Assembly (NCBI GenBank): GCA_910584865.1
Contig: CAJUCE010000006.1
Location: 1 to 64,000, forward strand
DNA: 64,000 nt
Direction of reading: 5' to 3'
Source: an uncultured Acetatifactor sp.
GTDB taxonomy: Bacteria; Bacillota; Clostridia; Lachnospirales; Lachnospiraceae
Part shown: positions 32,711 through 43,192 of the stretch, in pieces
Layout: every line of letters starts with the position of its first letter
Numbering within the stretch: the stretch's first letter is position 1
Program-made: the position numbers and the translations under genes
Notes under the pieces: model-generated
What the model saw: only the letters and a program-made list of their open reading frames with translations
Told to the model about the DNA's origin: nothing
Databases searched by the model: none

Positions 32711-34834
32711 TCAGCTGACAATCCGCTTGAATTTCCGCTCCATCTCCGTCTTTGTCATAGTGATAATCGTCGGTCTGCCATGAGGGCAGTTATAGGGATT
32801 TTCCAGCGTGAGAAGCTCATCAACAAGCGCCTCCGCTTCCGCGAAGCTTAATTTATTATTTCCCTTGACGGCTGCCTTGCAGGACATGGAGGCAATTTTT
32901 TCTTCAATCACACGGATACTGCCGAAATTAACGCCGCCCAAAAGCCCGTCCAGCACCTCCAGAAACATTTCCCTCTCATTGCAGCCATATAAATCAACAG
33001 GTACGCTGCGGAGCGCATATTCGCTGCCTCCAAAAGTCTCGATCTCAAACCCCAGCGCTGCAAAAGTATCCAGATGTTCCCGCAATACGCTCTCCTCCTG
33101 ACCTGACAGGCTAACAATCACCGGGGGCAGCAGTCCCTGGGACAGAACCCTTTTTTCATGGTACTGCTTCATCAGCCGTTCATAATTTACTTTTTCGTGG
33201 GCTGCGTGCTGATCGATCATCAAAAGTTTTTCTTCAAATTCAATCAGCCAGTAAGTTTCAAAAACCTGGCCTATGACACGAAAACGGCTGCGGTTTTCCC
33301 GGGTAAGGATTTTTTCCTCGAAAAGGTTTAACTGCACGCCGGTAACAGGCGCCGCTGTTTCGTTTATTTCCTCTGTTGTATCTCTATTCGTTTTAAAAGT
33401 TTTGGGATCCTGACATTTTGCAGGCAGCGCATCTGCAACCGCAAGTGTCTCCATGACCGGAAATCCCTCCGAGAGTGAGTCCTGACAGGCCGGCAGCTCC
33501 TGATCTCCGGCTTCTTTTTCTTCCAGGTCTTCCGGTAATTCCGAGGTTTCCTCAAAAAAGTCTTCTTCATCCTCAGGAGCGGCTGATTCAGGCAAAACGG
33601 AGGCTTCCGCTTTCGGAGAATTTGCTGATACGTTCTTTTTTATACGGTTCCACACAGGCGTATCCGCAAAAGCCCTTTTCTCCGGCTGACGTGGAACATA
33701 GCTTGCCGCCTCCATCACCTGATAGGAAACATTTCGTTTTTGCTCGAAGGGTTCCGGCACGGCAAGCTTTTGAGAAGCCTCTATCTGCGCTTTTTTTTCC
33801 GCTTTTTCTTCCTGCCTGGTGGACAGAGTAGCCCTGGGGATCATCTCCTGCCGGCGCAACGTGGCCTGTACGGTATCCATCAAAAAACGGCTGAAGCAGA
33901 TGGGATCGCTGAAGCGTACGTCCATTTTGGTGGGATGTACATTGACGTCCACCTGTTCCGGATCCATGCTGATATGCAGAACGCACAGCGGAAATTTATG
34001 CTGCATCAGATATTCCCGATACCCTTCTTCCACGGCTTTGGACACAATATTGCTGCGGATGAATCTGCCGTTCATAAAATAAATCTCGAAATTCCGGTTG
34101 GAACGCACCAGCACCGGCTTTCCCAGGTATCCTTCGATCCGGATGCCCTCATGCTCCCCACCAACCGGCACCAGTTCGTTCGCCACTTCCCGACCGTAAA
34201 TCCGGTAGATCACCTCTCTCAGATCTCCGTTGCCGGAGGTGTGGAATTTCATCTGGCCGCCCAGAACCAGTTTGAATGAGATATCCGGCCTTGACAGCGC
34301 CAGATGCTCCATCAGATCCGCAATATAGCCGCCCTCCGTAGCAGGCTGCTTTAAAAATTTACGCCTAACCGGCGTATTGAAAAACAGACTCCTCATCAGA
34401 AAAGTAGTGCCCTCCGGCGCCCCTATTTCGTCAAAGGCAACTTCCCTGGCGCCCTCCAACAGAATGCGGCTGCCGGTAAGATCCGCCGAAGTTTTGGTGA
34501 TCACCTCCACTTTGGACACTGCGGCAATACTGGACAAAGCCTCGCCCCGAAAGCCCAGACTGGAAATCCTCGCCAGATCCTCCGCGTCCTCAATTTTGCT
34601 GGTGGCATGCCGGAGAAATGCCTGACGAAGCTGATCTTTTTCCATGCCGCATCCATTGTCTGTCACGCGGATGAATTCTATCCCGCCTTCCTTTGCCTCC
34701 ACGGTAATCGCCGTTGCGCCAGCGTCAATGGCATTTTCCACCAGTTCCTTCACCACACTGCCGGGACGCTCCACCACTTCTCCGGCGGCAATCTTGTCTA
34801 TGGTCTCTGCATTCAGAATATGTATCTGTGCCAT
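32711..34834 (-). CDS. mutL: DNA mismatch repair protein MutL
   Basis: GHKL ATPase and nicking endonuclease of mismatch repair. ATPase motifs ELVENAIDAGA, DNGCGM and GFRGEALSSI lie in the first 110 residues. A long acidic, proline-rich linker (about 340-500) precedes the C-terminal domain. The endonuclease motif DQHAAHEKVNYE, a SCKAAVKG motif and CPHGRP are present, so nicking activity is expected as in other bacteria lacking MutH. The ATG at 34834 has AAAGG upstream. Confidence 0.96.
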   Translation of the reverse strand: MAQIHILNAETIDKIAAGEVVERPGSVVKELVENAIDAGATAITVEAKEGGIEFIRVTDNGCGMEKDQLRQAFLRHATSKIEDAEDLARISSLGFRGEALSSIAAVSKVEVITKTSADLTGSRILLEGAREVAFDEIGAPEGTTFLMRSLFFNTPVRRKFLKQPATEGGYIADLMEHLALSRPDISFKLVLGGQMKFHTSGNGDLREVIYRIYGREVANELVPVGGEHEGIRIEGYLGKPVLVRSNRNFEIYFMNGRFIRSNIVSKAVEEGYREYLMQHKFPLCVLHISMDPEQVDVNVHPTKMDVRFSDPICFSRFLMDTVQATLRRQEMIPRATLSTRQEEKAEKKAQIEASQKLAVPEPFEQKRNVSYQVMEAASYVPRQPEKRAFADTPVWNRIKKNVSANSPKAEASVLPESAAPEDEEDFFEETSELPEDLEEKEAGDQELPACQDSLSEGFPVMETLAVADALPAKCQDPKTFKTNRDTTEEINETAAPVTGVQLNLFEEKILTRENRSRFRVIGQVFETYWLIEFEEKLLMIDQHAAHEKVNYERLMKQYHEKRVLSQGLLPPVIVSLSGQEESVLREHLDTFAALGFEIETFGGSEYALRSVPVDLYGCNEREMFLEVLDGLLGGVNFGSIRVIEEKIASMSCKAAVKGNNKLSFAEAEALVDELLTLENPYNCPHGRPTIITMTKTEMERKFKRIVS

Positions 34835-34845
34835 GTTTCGCCTTT

Positions 34846-37518
34846 CTACCCCTTCCAACGATTTTTCAGCTTATTCTGAAGCCGGTATAGCACGTTCAGC
34901 GCATCGATGGGCGCCAGCGTATTGACCTCTACATCCATCAGCTCCTGCAGAACATCTTCATCCTTTACCGTATCGAACAGGGACATTTGGGATAATTCCA
35001 TTTCATCTAATTTCGGCTGTTTCTTTGTCTTTCCGTCCTTGACCTCCACAGCGATATTCTGAATCTTTTCTGTGATATCATTGTCCGTAAGCTGCTCGAC
35101 GATTTCCTTTGCCCGGTCGATCACCATATCGGGCACACCGGCCAGTCTGGCAACCTGGATACCATAGCTTTTATCGGCGCCGCCCTTGATAATCTTACGG
35201 AGAAAGACAATATCGTCTCCCCGCTCTTTTACGGCGATGCAGTAATTATTCACATTGCTCATCTTACCTTCCAGCTCGGTCAACTCGTGATAATGGGTGG
35301 CAAACAGGGTTTTTGCACCCAGGAGCTTGCGGTTGCTGATATGCTCTATGACAGCCCATGCAATGCTGAGTCCGTCAAAGGTGGAGGTTCCTCTGCCGAT
35401 TTCATCCAGAATCAGGAGACTGGAGGAAGTCGCATTGCGGAGAATGTTTGCCACCTCGTTCATTTCCACCATGAAAGTGGATTGCCCGCTGGCCAGATCA
35501 TCAGAGGCTCCCACACGGGTAAAAATTCTGTCCACAATGCCGATATTGGCACTTTTAGCCGGAACAAAGCAGCCGATCTGAGCCATCAACACGATCAGAG
35601 CCGCCTGGCGCATATAAGTAGATTTTCCCGCCATATTGGGTCCTGTGATAATGCTGATACAATGCTTGCTGTTGTCGAGAAAGGTATCGTTGGCAATAAA
35701 CATATCATTGGTGATCATCTGCTCCACCACCGGATGACGGCCGTCCTTGATATCGATGATTCCCTTTTCATTCAGCTTAGGACGCACATAATGATTCCGC
35801 TCCGATACCAGGGACAGAGAAGCGTAGACATCCAGCCTTGCCACTGCTCTGGCAGTTTTCTGAATCCGTTCCAGCTCCATGGCAATGGAATCCCGTATTT
35901 TACAGAACAGGTCGTATTCCAGGGTAGTCAGCTTGTCCTCCGCATTCAGAATGGTATCCTCCAGTTCCTTTAACCTGGGTGTGGTATAGCGTTCGGCATT
36001 GGCCAGCGTCTGTTTCCGGATATAGTCCTCCGGCACCATATTTTTATAGGAATTCGTGACCTCAAAATAGTAACCGAACACTTTGTTGTATTTAATTTTC
36101 AGATTTTTGATGCCGGTCCTTTCCCGATCCTGCTCCTCCAATTCCGCCAGCCACTGCTTTCCGTCCCGCTTTGCACTGCGCAGCATATCCACAGTCTCGT
36201 CAAAACCGTCCCGGATCATACCGCCCTCTCTGATAGTAACAGGCGGCTCCTCCTCAATGGCGGCCAGAATCAGCTGATAAATATCCTGAAGGCCGTCGAT
36301 CTCCCCTTCGATTCCGGAAAGCTCGTCCCCGGAAAAGTCTTTCAGGACAGATTTGACGGCGGGAAGCATCTGAAGCGAATTGCGGAAGGCGATAAAATCT
36401 CTGGGATTTGCCGTCTTGTAAGTAACCTTGCTCAGCAGACGCTCTAAGTCATAAACCGAATTCAGGTATTCCCGTATCTCATCCCTGGAGACACTGTTTC
36501 CGCCAAGAGCTTCCACTGCATCCAAACGCCGCTCCATCTCCTCTTTGTCAATCAGAGGCTGTTCCAGCATACTCCGGAGAAGCCGGCCGCCCATGGCAGT
36601 TTTCGTCTTGTCCAACACCCAAAGCAGAGACCCCCGCTTCTGCTTCTCACGCAGAGTCTCCGTCAGCTCCAGATTCCGTCTGGTAGAACTGTCCAGAAGC
36701 ATATATTTATTGGTGAGGTATGGATAAATATGGGTAAAATGTGCCAGCTCCGTCTTCTGTGTATCATAGAGATATTGCAGAAGAGCGCCGGCTGCCGTCA
36801 TGCCGGTGGGGAAATCGCCGATCCCCAGACCTGCCAGAGTATTTACCTTGAAATGCCTCTGCAGAATCCTGCGGCACCCGTCGTCATCGAACAGATGAGG
36901 CTCCAGTGCATTGACGGAAATATGATAACGGCTCCGAAGACTTTCCACGTCAAAACCGCTGACAAGAAAAGCTTCATTGCAGATCACCTCGGAAGGCTCG
37001 TACTTCATCAATTCGTCATTTAGTTTTTTTAGATCCTCCACCTCCGTGAGGTAATAGTCTCCGGTGGTCACATCCGCAACAGAGATACCGATCTTTGTAG
37101 GTGTATAAGCGATACACAGAAGGAAATTGTTTTTTGATTCTTCCAGGGACTGGAGATTCAGGTTGGTACCGGGAGTCACAATGCGGATCACTTCCCGCTT
37201 TACCAGCCCCTTTGCCAGTTTAGGATCCTCCACCTGCTCACAGATGGCAACCTTATAGCCTCTGTTGACCAGCTTGGTCAAATATCCTTCTACAGCATGA
37301 TAAGGCACGCCGCACATGGGGGCACGCTCGGCAAGCCCACAGGACTTCCCCGTCAGAGTCAGCTCCAGCTCACTGGACACAATCCGGGCATCCTCGAAAA
37401 ACATTTCATAAAAGTCTCCTAATCGGTAGAACAGGATGCAGTCGGCATACTGCTTCTTTGTTTCTATATATTGCTGCATCATGGGTGTCAGTTCATCTAC
37501 TGGAATTTGTTCCGGCAT
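34846..37518 (-). CDS. mutS: DNA mismatch repair protein MutS
   Basis: Recognises mispaired bases. Mismatch-reading FYEMF (about 32-36) in the N-terminal domain, then connector, lever and clamp domains. The C-terminal ATPase has GPNMAGKSTYMRQ (about 620-632), DEIGRGTSTFDG and ATHYHEL. 890 residues. AGGAG precedes the ATG. Upstream of mutL with 11 bases between them. Confidence 0.97.
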   Translation of the reverse strand: MPEQIPVDELTPMMQQYIETKKQYADCILFYRLGDFYEMFFEDARIVSSELELTLTGKSCGLAERAPMCGVPYHAVEGYLTKLVNRGYKVAICEQVEDPKLAKGLVKREVIRIVTPGTNLNLQSLEESKNNFLLCIAYTPTKIGISVADVTTGDYYLTEVEDLKKLNDELMKYEPSEVICNEAFLVSGFDVESLRSRYHISVNALEPHLFDDDGCRRILQRHFKVNTLAGLGIGDFPTGMTAAGALLQYLYDTQKTELAHFTHIYPYLTNKYMLLDSSTRRNLELTETLREKQKRGSLLWVLDKTKTAMGGRLLRSMLEQPLIDKEEMERRLDAVEALGGNSVSRDEIREYLNSVYDLERLLSKVTYKTANPRDFIAFRNSLQMLPAVKSVLKDFSGDELSGIEGEIDGLQDIYQLILAAIEEEPPVTIREGGMIRDGFDETVDMLRSAKRDGKQWLAELEEQDRERTGIKNLKIKYNKVFGYYFEVTNSYKNMVPEDYIRKQTLANAERYTTPRLKELEDTILNAEDKLTTLEYDLFCKIRDSIAMELERIQKTARAVARLDVYASLSLVSERNHYVRPKLNEKGIIDIKDGRHPVVEQMITNDMFIANDTFLDNSKHCISIITGPNMAGKSTYMRQAALIVLMAQIGCFVPAKSANIGIVDRIFTRVGASDDLASGQSTFMVEMNEVANILRNATSSSLLILDEIGRGTSTFDGLSIAWAVIEHISNRKLLGAKTLFATHYHELTELEGKMSNVNNYCIAVKERGDDIVFLRKIIKGGADKSYGIQVARLAGVPDMVIDRAKEIVEQLTDNDITEKIQNIAVEVKDGKTKKQPKLDEMELSQMSLFDTVKDEDVLQELMDVEVNTLAPIDALNVLYRLQNKLKNRWKG

Positions 37519-37577
37519 TGGTATCGCTCCTGTTCTGTTTCTTTTGTGTCATTTAGCTGCCCGGGCACACACAAATC

Positions 37578-37609
37578 GGGCGGAATACCATGATTTGGTA
37601 CATCCGCCC
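37578..37609 (-). terminator. probable terminator after the ABC-DUF1854-ABC operon or mutS leader hairpin
   Basis: Arms GGGCGGAATACCA and TGGTACATCCGCCC form a strong imperfect stem. On the minus strand it is followed by GATTTGTG, only weakly T-rich. It lies about 65 bases after the exporter stop and about 60 before the mutS start. Confidence 0.6.
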
Positions 37610-37673
37610 TTATTCTAACACAAAATATTGGGATTGTAAAATTTCTTTTGGAAATTTCTATAAAATGTATGTC

Positions 37674-39896
37674 TTACTTCCCTTCCGCCATCTTAAGCTG
37701 CGCCGTCACCAGGCCGTAATAGATCCCCTTCTTCTCCAGCAGTTCATTGTGGGTGCCGATCTCGGCGATGCCGTGCTGATCAATTACCACGAGTCTGTCT
37801 GCGTTGCGCAGAGTGGAAAGCCTGTGGGCAATGGCAAAGGTAGTTCTGCCCTTTATCAACCGGTCCAGAGCCTGCTGGATCAGGAATTCGCTCTCCGTAT
37901 CCAATGCGGAGGTTGCCTCATCCAGGATCAGCAGCCTGGGATTGTTCAGGATGGCTCTGGCGATGGCGATTCTCTGCCGCTCTCCGCCGGACAAGTTATA
38001 GCCGTGCTCCCCCACATAAGTATTGTAGCCGTCCGGTGTCTTACAGATAAAATCATGGGCATTGGCCGCCTTGGCCGCCTGGATTACCTCCGCCAGAGAT
38101 GCATCCTGTCTGGCAAAACGAATATTGGCAAGGATGCTGCCGGAGAACAGGAAAGTTTCCTGGAGCACCACACCGATCTGTGAATGCAGGCTCTCCGTAT
38201 TGATATTGCGCAGATCTACTCCGTCTAAGGTGATCCTTCCCTGATCCACGTCATACAGGCGCATGATCAGGTTGATCAAAGTAGATTTTCCCGTGCCGGA
38301 AGCTCCCACCAGGCCGATCATTTCCCCGGGCTTTACCGCAAAATCGATATTCTCCAGCACCGGCTCGTAGGTATGGTAACCGAAGGACACATGCTCGAAT
38401 GTAAAGGCACCCTGAATCGGGAATGCCTTGCTGTCTGCCTTGTCCACGATCAGCGGTTCTTCATCTAATACATCGTAGATCCGATTCATACTGGTGACCA
38501 TCTGCATCACCATCCTGGGCATATGGGTCATCCAGTTTAAGGGGCCGAACAGATATCCGCAATAGCTGATAAACTGCACCAGCTCTCCCAATGACATATC
38601 GCCGCCAAGCACATCCCTGCCCCCGAAGTATACGGCAATGTAGGATCCCGCGCCCATCAGAAAGGTGAGAATCGGGAAAAACACCGCCCAGAAGGTCTCG
38701 TTCTTTTTGCTTATCCTGGCAAATTCCATTGTCTTCTCCTGAAACCGGGCGGCCTCCCGCTCTTCCTTCCCGAAGGTCTTCACCACCCGCATTCCGGAGA
38801 TAATATCTTGCAGGTTGCTGGCCAGGTCATCGGATTTCAGCCATTGCTTATGAAAAATCGTATGAATATGATGCCAGAACAGCCTGGTCACCACGAACAC
38901 AACGCCTATGAAAGTCAGCGCCATCAATGTCATTTTCCAGCTGATGGAGAACATCACTGCCGCCGATGCTATCATGGTAATCAGCGTGGAAAACATGCCT
39001 GCGAAGACTTCCTCCATAAACTCGCGGACCATCCTGGTATCCCGTGAGACTCGGTTCAGCAGTTCTCCCGGCTTCCTGTTGTTGATAAAGGACAGAGACA
39101 GCGCCTGGATCTTGTAATAAAGCTTCTGGCGCAGGGTCATGCTCAGGGACGTTCCCAGGGACATACACTGCCAGTAGTGGAAATTATCCAGCGCAATCCG
39201 GGCAATCAACATGACAAAGGTTACTCCCGCAAATGCCCACCAGTCCGCCCAGGTACCCTTACCCGTAGACAATGAACCGTCGATAAAGTTACGCTGTACC
39301 ATGGGAATCACCAGGTTTATCCCGGATAGAAGAACCATAAGCAGGGAGATCAGCGCAAGCTTTCCCACATAATCTCCGCATAGCTCCATAAATTTCTTCA
39401 ACAGCGCCGTCTTGCCCTCGCAGTAAGGGCACTTGCTGGTTCCCGGCAAGGCTCTGCCGCACTTTTCACAATATTTCTCATACTCCAGGCTCACCACCTG
39501 CTCCGGCTCCTCCCCCGTCCTGCGAGCCATGAGGATGGTTTGGGCGCCTCTGGCCACATATGCCACTCTGACGATATGGCGCATGGAAAAACGCGCCGCA
39601 CAGATCATCTGCCCATCCTTCTTCGTTACGGTCAGGATACCGCTATGGACCTGATGCTCGCATTTGATCTTCTCGCAGTCATCCAGCCAGAATGCGGCGC
39701 TTAACTTCTCTCCCTCCAGCACCAGAAGCCTCTCCTGGGTCACGGCCAGCCAGATATCGCCCGCATAGGCTTCCCTGGCCTGCATCTTCCGATTGTCAAA
39801 GGCCAGATCCACGGGAACACAGTACATAATCTCCTCCCCGGCCTCCAGTCCCAGAGCCGTTCTCTGGTTTTGGTTTAATGAATATAATAGTCTCAT
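37674..39896 (-). CDS. ABC exporter half-transporter with N-terminal PH-like and zinc-ribbon domains (A)
   Basis: Membrane and ATPase domains in one chain, type IV exporter fold. A PH-like beta domain (about 20-125) is followed by a zinc ribbon CEKCG...CPYC (about 141-158) and six membrane helices. The ATPase has GASGTGKST (about 529), LSGGERQRIA, LILDEATSALD and an AHRLST H-loop. 740 residues with the start at 39896, which has AAAGG upstream; an ATG at 40031 would overlap the DUF1854 gene. It likely pairs with the second half-transporter to form a heterodimer. Substrate unknown. Confidence 0.88.
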   Translation of the reverse strand: MRLLYSLNQNQRTALGLEAGEEIMYCVPVDLAFDNRKMQAREAYAGDIWLAVTQERLLVLEGEKLSAAFWLDDCEKIKCEHQVHSGILTVTKKDGQMICAARFSMRHIVRVAYVARGAQTILMARRTGEEPEQVVSLEYEKYCEKCGRALPGTSKCPYCEGKTALLKKFMELCGDYVGKLALISLLMVLLSGINLVIPMVQRNFIDGSLSTGKGTWADWWAFAGVTFVMLIARIALDNFHYWQCMSLGTSLSMTLRQKLYYKIQALSLSFINNRKPGELLNRVSRDTRMVREFMEEVFAGMFSTLITMIASAAVMFSISWKMTLMALTFIGVVFVVTRLFWHHIHTIFHKQWLKSDDLASNLQDIISGMRVVKTFGKEEREAARFQEKTMEFARISKKNETFWAVFFPILTFLMGAGSYIAVYFGGRDVLGGDMSLGELVQFISYCGYLFGPLNWMTHMPRMVMQMVTSMNRIYDVLDEEPLIVDKADSKAFPIQGAFTFEHVSFGYHTYEPVLENIDFAVKPGEMIGLVGASGTGKSTLINLIMRLYDVDQGRITLDGVDLRNINTESLHSQIGVVLQETFLFSGSILANIRFARQDASLAEVIQAAKAANAHDFICKTPDGYNTYVGEHGYNLSGGERQRIAIARAILNNPRLLILDEATSALDTESEFLIQQALDRLIKGRTTFAIAHRLSTLRNADRLVVIDQHGIAEIGTHNELLEKKGIYYGLVTAQLKMAEGK

Positions 39897-39951
39897 AAAT
39901 TTCAGTTGCCTTTCTATCGCAAAACTGTCGCAAACTGTTTCTGCACAATTT

Positions 39952-40530
39952 CTAAATAAAGAGATCCAGCTTCTTCCGCTCCATGACGCCGAGCCTGTAT
40001 AGATCAGGGATCTCATAGCGGTTTCCGTCAATATCCGTCACCAGCAGCCGGGAATCACTTAATTGAATCACCGCGTTGCCGCTAATCTGGGTCGTAAAAC
40101 GGCATGCCCCGAAGGTAGTCGCCACATTCCAGTAGGCATATCCGTATTCGTCCTTTATATCCAGCACCTTGGTGATCACCGGCATAAAATAGCGCAGCTT
40201 GATCTGTTCCCGCAGCATCTCCTGCTGGTCTTTCGGAAGCGAGGAAAGCTTCTCTACCATGCCGATCTCCTTCGCCTTCTCGTCCGCCTCCCGGATAGAG
40301 ATGAATTCCTCCGGGTTGGTCAGCGGGAATGTAAGGTAAACCCCCACCCTGGCATATTCTTTTTCCTTTGTCTTCAGGGCGATGAAGCCTCCCGGCGTCC
40401 GGCTGAAAACGGCGTTCTCCTCATTCAGCATACGCATTTCCAACAGCTCTTCGGATTCTTTCTTCAGAGCTTCTTCGTCAAATTCTTTTAAATCAAGCAG
40501 ATCCATGCTGCTGTTTTCATTTCCTTCCAT
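39952..40530 (-). CDS. DUF1854 protein between two ABC half-transporters
   Basis: 192 residues, soluble. The family motif is visible in AYWNVATTFGACRFTTQ (about 131-147), with LLVTDIDGNRYEIPDL near the end. DUF1854 proteins are known as companions of ABC exporters, in some bacteria next to cyanophycin genes; no cyanophycin gene is seen here. The start at 40530 has AAGGA 7 bases upstream. The middle position suggests an accessory subunit. Confidence 0.82.
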   Translation of the reverse strand: MEGNENSSMDLLDLKEFDEEALKKESEELLEMRMLNEENAVFSRTPGGFIALKTKEKEYARVGVYLTFPLTNPEEFISIREADEKAKEIGMVEKLSSLPKDQQEMLREQIKLRYFMPVITKVLDIKDEYGYAYWNVATTFGACRFTTQISGNAVIQLSDSRLLVTDIDGNRYEIPDLYRLGVMERKKLDLFI

Positions 40531-40675
40531 AATATATCCTTTCTGGCCTTTTCGCCGTCCCATGCTCTCTGTTTTATTCGATTCCCTGCATTGGCCCTGC
40601 CCTCCGGGGCTTCTTCGATTCCGCATCTCACAGGGTTCTCCCCGCTCGCTTTGGAGGCATTAAAAGCTCCTGCGC

Positions 40676-43009
40676 TTACTCGATTCCGCGCATGGCGAGC
40701 GCCTTGGTCTGCAGTTCGCTGAGTTTATAATAAGTCCCTTTCTGCGCCAGCAATTCCTCGTGGGTTCCGGATTCGGTCAGTCTTCCGTCATCCAGCACGA
40801 TCAGATGGGTTGCATTGCGCAGCGTGGAAAGCCGGTGGGCGATGGACAATACAGTCCTGCCCTTCTCCAGGCGCTCCAGAGATTTCTGAATAGCCAGCTC
40901 CGTCTCCGTATCCACCGCCGAGGTAGCCTCGTCCAGGATCAGAATCTTCGGATCTGCCAGAATCGCCCTGGCAATAGAGATTCGCTGTTTCTCTCCCCCT
41001 GAAAGGGAACGGCTGGAGGAACCCAGCAATGTATCATACCCCTCCGGCATCTTGCAGATAAAATCATGAGCATTGGCCTGGACCGCTGCACGGATAATTT
41101 CCTCCCTGGTGGCCTCCGGCCTGGCATAGGCGATATTTTCCGCCACCGTGCCCATGAAAATATAGGTTTCCTGGGACACCATGGCTACGTTCCTGCGCAG
41201 TTCTCGGAATCCGTACCTCTTCACATTGACGCCGTCCACCAGGACTTCGCCCTCCTGCGTATCGTAAAGCCTGGAAATCAGATTAACCAAAGTAGATTTT
41301 CCGGCCCCGGATCTTCCTACGATGCCGAACACCTCTCCGGCATTCACATGGAAGCTGATATCTTTCAAAATTGGTTTATTGGCTTCGTAGCCAAAAGTAA
41401 CATTCCTAAGCTCGATCTCGCCCTTCAGTTCCTCCGGGCGCAGGGGATCCGGCGCCTCCTTCACCTCCGGCACCGCGTCGATGATCTCGAACATACGCTG
41501 AGCCGAATTCATGCACTCGGTATACCAGCGCACGCTGCGGGAGAAGAACTCCAACGGCCCCTTTAACTGCCCCACATAGCCCGAGAAGGTAAGCAGTACA
41601 CCCAGTTCAATATTGGCGCCGCTGATCATCATTGCGCCTCCTACCGCCCAGACCAGGAAGCCGATGGTATCCTCCACGGTAAAATAGAGAGCAAAAAACT
41701 TGATATCATAACGGGCCACATCCATCTCCGCACTTTTCACTTTTCCGTTATTTTTGGAAAACCGGCTCATCTCCTGTTTCTGCTGGCCGAAGGCTTTCAC
41801 CACCCGCGCGCCTGTAAAATTTTCGTTCATCTGTCCCTTCAGCCGGCGGTTCGCGCGATGCCTTTTGCCGTAATAATGCCACATCTGAGGCACCATTCGG
41901 TAACTTAAAAACACCAGCAGGGGCATGAGAATCAGCGACACCGCCGCCAATAGCGGATCCAGCCAGAACATAATCGCACTTGTAGCAATGATATTTCCTA
42001 TATTGATAAAAAAATACGGTATCCCGTCAATGAAAAAGCTTGAAATCTCTTCCGCATCATCGGACACACGGGTCATCAGGCCGCCGGTCTGACGCTTGGT
42101 ATAAAAGCTGATGGACAGCTTTCCCATGGAGGAGAAGACCTGGCTCTTCAGGGTGGCCACCACTTCCGGCGCGATTCTGGCAGTCAGTACGCCCTGCAGG
42201 ATTCCCAGTCCCTGCATCAGCACCTTAGCCAGGATCATGGCGATCACCAGTATGGTCAGCGCCGCCGTAAAGCGTCCTGCCGGAAGATGAAGCAGCTTCA
42301 GAAAATCCTCGTCTTTCGCCAGCACCTGGTCATAGAGCACCGTGCCGCTTAAGTAGGGCCATACCAGATTCAGCGCCGCCGTGCCCAGATAGCAGAGCAC
42401 CATCACCGCCAGATATTTCGTATAAGGCTTAAAATAGGAAACCACCCGCAGCAGGATAGATTTCTTATCCATGCATTTGGGGCACACCTTTCTCTCCTGG
42501 TCAGGATAGATCATGCCGCACTTGGGGCAGCATTCCTTCCCCTTTTTGACATTTAAATCCTCCTCTGTAATCTCCTCCCCTTTTTTCACCTTCTCTGTCA
42601 GGCTGCACAGCCGCAGGAACATCTCCATTCGTGTATTGGAAAAATGACTGAGATTGCGTTCTATACCGTCTATTTCAACCATCAACGCACCCGTGGCCAC
42701 CTGGCGCAGCACCTCCATCTTCCCGATACTCGCCAACTCAAAAATCTGCAATGCAGGTTCCTCTGACAGCGCAAGTTCCCGTGAATGATCCTGTTCCGTA
42801 AACTGCCATCCCCCATAACCACCTAAGCGGTACTCCGCCTTTTCCCGGTAGGGATAAACCGCCAGGAGCAGCTTTTCACCGGTCAGCGCCACAATGGAAT
42901 CCGCGAAACGATATTCCTCATCGAAATCCGCCATTGCGGCAAATATGATCTTTTCTTTTTCTATTCCGTATTTACCGGCGACTTCTGCAAAACTTTTCGG
43001 TAAATTCAT
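40676..43009 (-). CDS. ABC exporter half-transporter with N-terminal PH-like and zinc-ribbon domains (B)
   Basis: Same architecture as the other half-transporter but clearly diverged. PH-like region (about 20-140), zinc ribbon CCPKCG...CPKC (about 157-178), six membrane helices, then ATPase with GRSGAGKST (about 564), LSGGEKQRIS, LILDEATSAVD and AHRLST. 777 residues. The start at 43009 has GGTGGAGG upstream; the ATG at 43069 does not. First gene of the operon, behind a promoter, leader ORF and terminator. Confidence 0.88.
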   Translation of the reverse strand: MNLPKSFAEVAGKYGIEKEKIIFAAMADFDEEYRFADSIVALTGEKLLLAVYPYREKAEYRLGGYGGWQFTEQDHSRELALSEEPALQIFELASIGKMEVLRQVATGALMVEIDGIERNLSHFSNTRMEMFLRLCSLTEKVKKGEEITEEDLNVKKGKECCPKCGMIYPDQERKVCPKCMDKKSILLRVVSYFKPYTKYLAVMVLCYLGTAALNLVWPYLSGTVLYDQVLAKDEDFLKLLHLPAGRFTAALTILVIAMILAKVLMQGLGILQGVLTARIAPEVVATLKSQVFSSMGKLSISFYTKRQTGGLMTRVSDDAEEISSFFIDGIPYFFINIGNIIATSAIMFWLDPLLAAVSLILMPLLVFLSYRMVPQMWHYYGKRHRANRRLKGQMNENFTGARVVKAFGQQKQEMSRFSKNNGKVKSAEMDVARYDIKFFALYFTVEDTIGFLVWAVGGAMMISGANIELGVLLTFSGYVGQLKGPLEFFSRSVRWYTECMNSAQRMFEIIDAVPEVKEAPDPLRPEELKGEIELRNVTFGYEANKPILKDISFHVNAGEVFGIVGRSGAGKSTLVNLISRLYDTQEGEVLVDGVNVKRYGFRELRRNVAMVSQETYIFMGTVAENIAYARPEATREEIIRAAVQANAHDFICKMPEGYDTLLGSSSRSLSGGEKQRISIARAILADPKILILDEATSAVDTETELAIQKSLERLEKGRTVLSIAHRLSTLRNATHLIVLDDGRLTESGTHEELLAQKGTYYKLSELQTKALAMRGIE

Positions 43010-43115
43010 CCTAATCCTCCACCCTTCTTTTGCAACGGCCCGTCTGGGGCTATTGCACTTCAAATCCACTCCCGCAAGTTACAACGCGTTTTACCGTCTA
43101 TCGGAAAAACAGTGC

Positions 43116-43154
43116 AAAAAAACCATGGCTCCTAACAGTAGATAGCCATGGTTT
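43116..43154 (-). terminator. intrinsic terminator / candidate attenuator ahead of the ABC operon
   Basis: A perfect 11-base stem AAACCATGGCT / AGCCATGGTTT (43120-43154) with a 13-base loop ends in a seven-T run on the minus strand. It sits between the leader ORF and the exporter start, about 110 bases before it, so read-through is needed for expression from the promoter at 43328-43356. Confidence 0.85.
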
Positions 43155-43192
43155 ATTTCATACCATTATTCAGAAACGCACAAAACTGCCGT

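Noticed and set aside
37674..43009. Cyanophycin metabolism locus
   Set aside because: DUF1854 and ABC genes are present but no cyanophycin synthetase or cyanophycinase is in the window.
43116..43154. Simple terminator of the MATE gene
   Set aside because: A strong promoter and leader ORF lie between the MATE stop and the hairpin, so it is downstream of a new start site and better read as an attenuator. Some MATE read-through could still end here.
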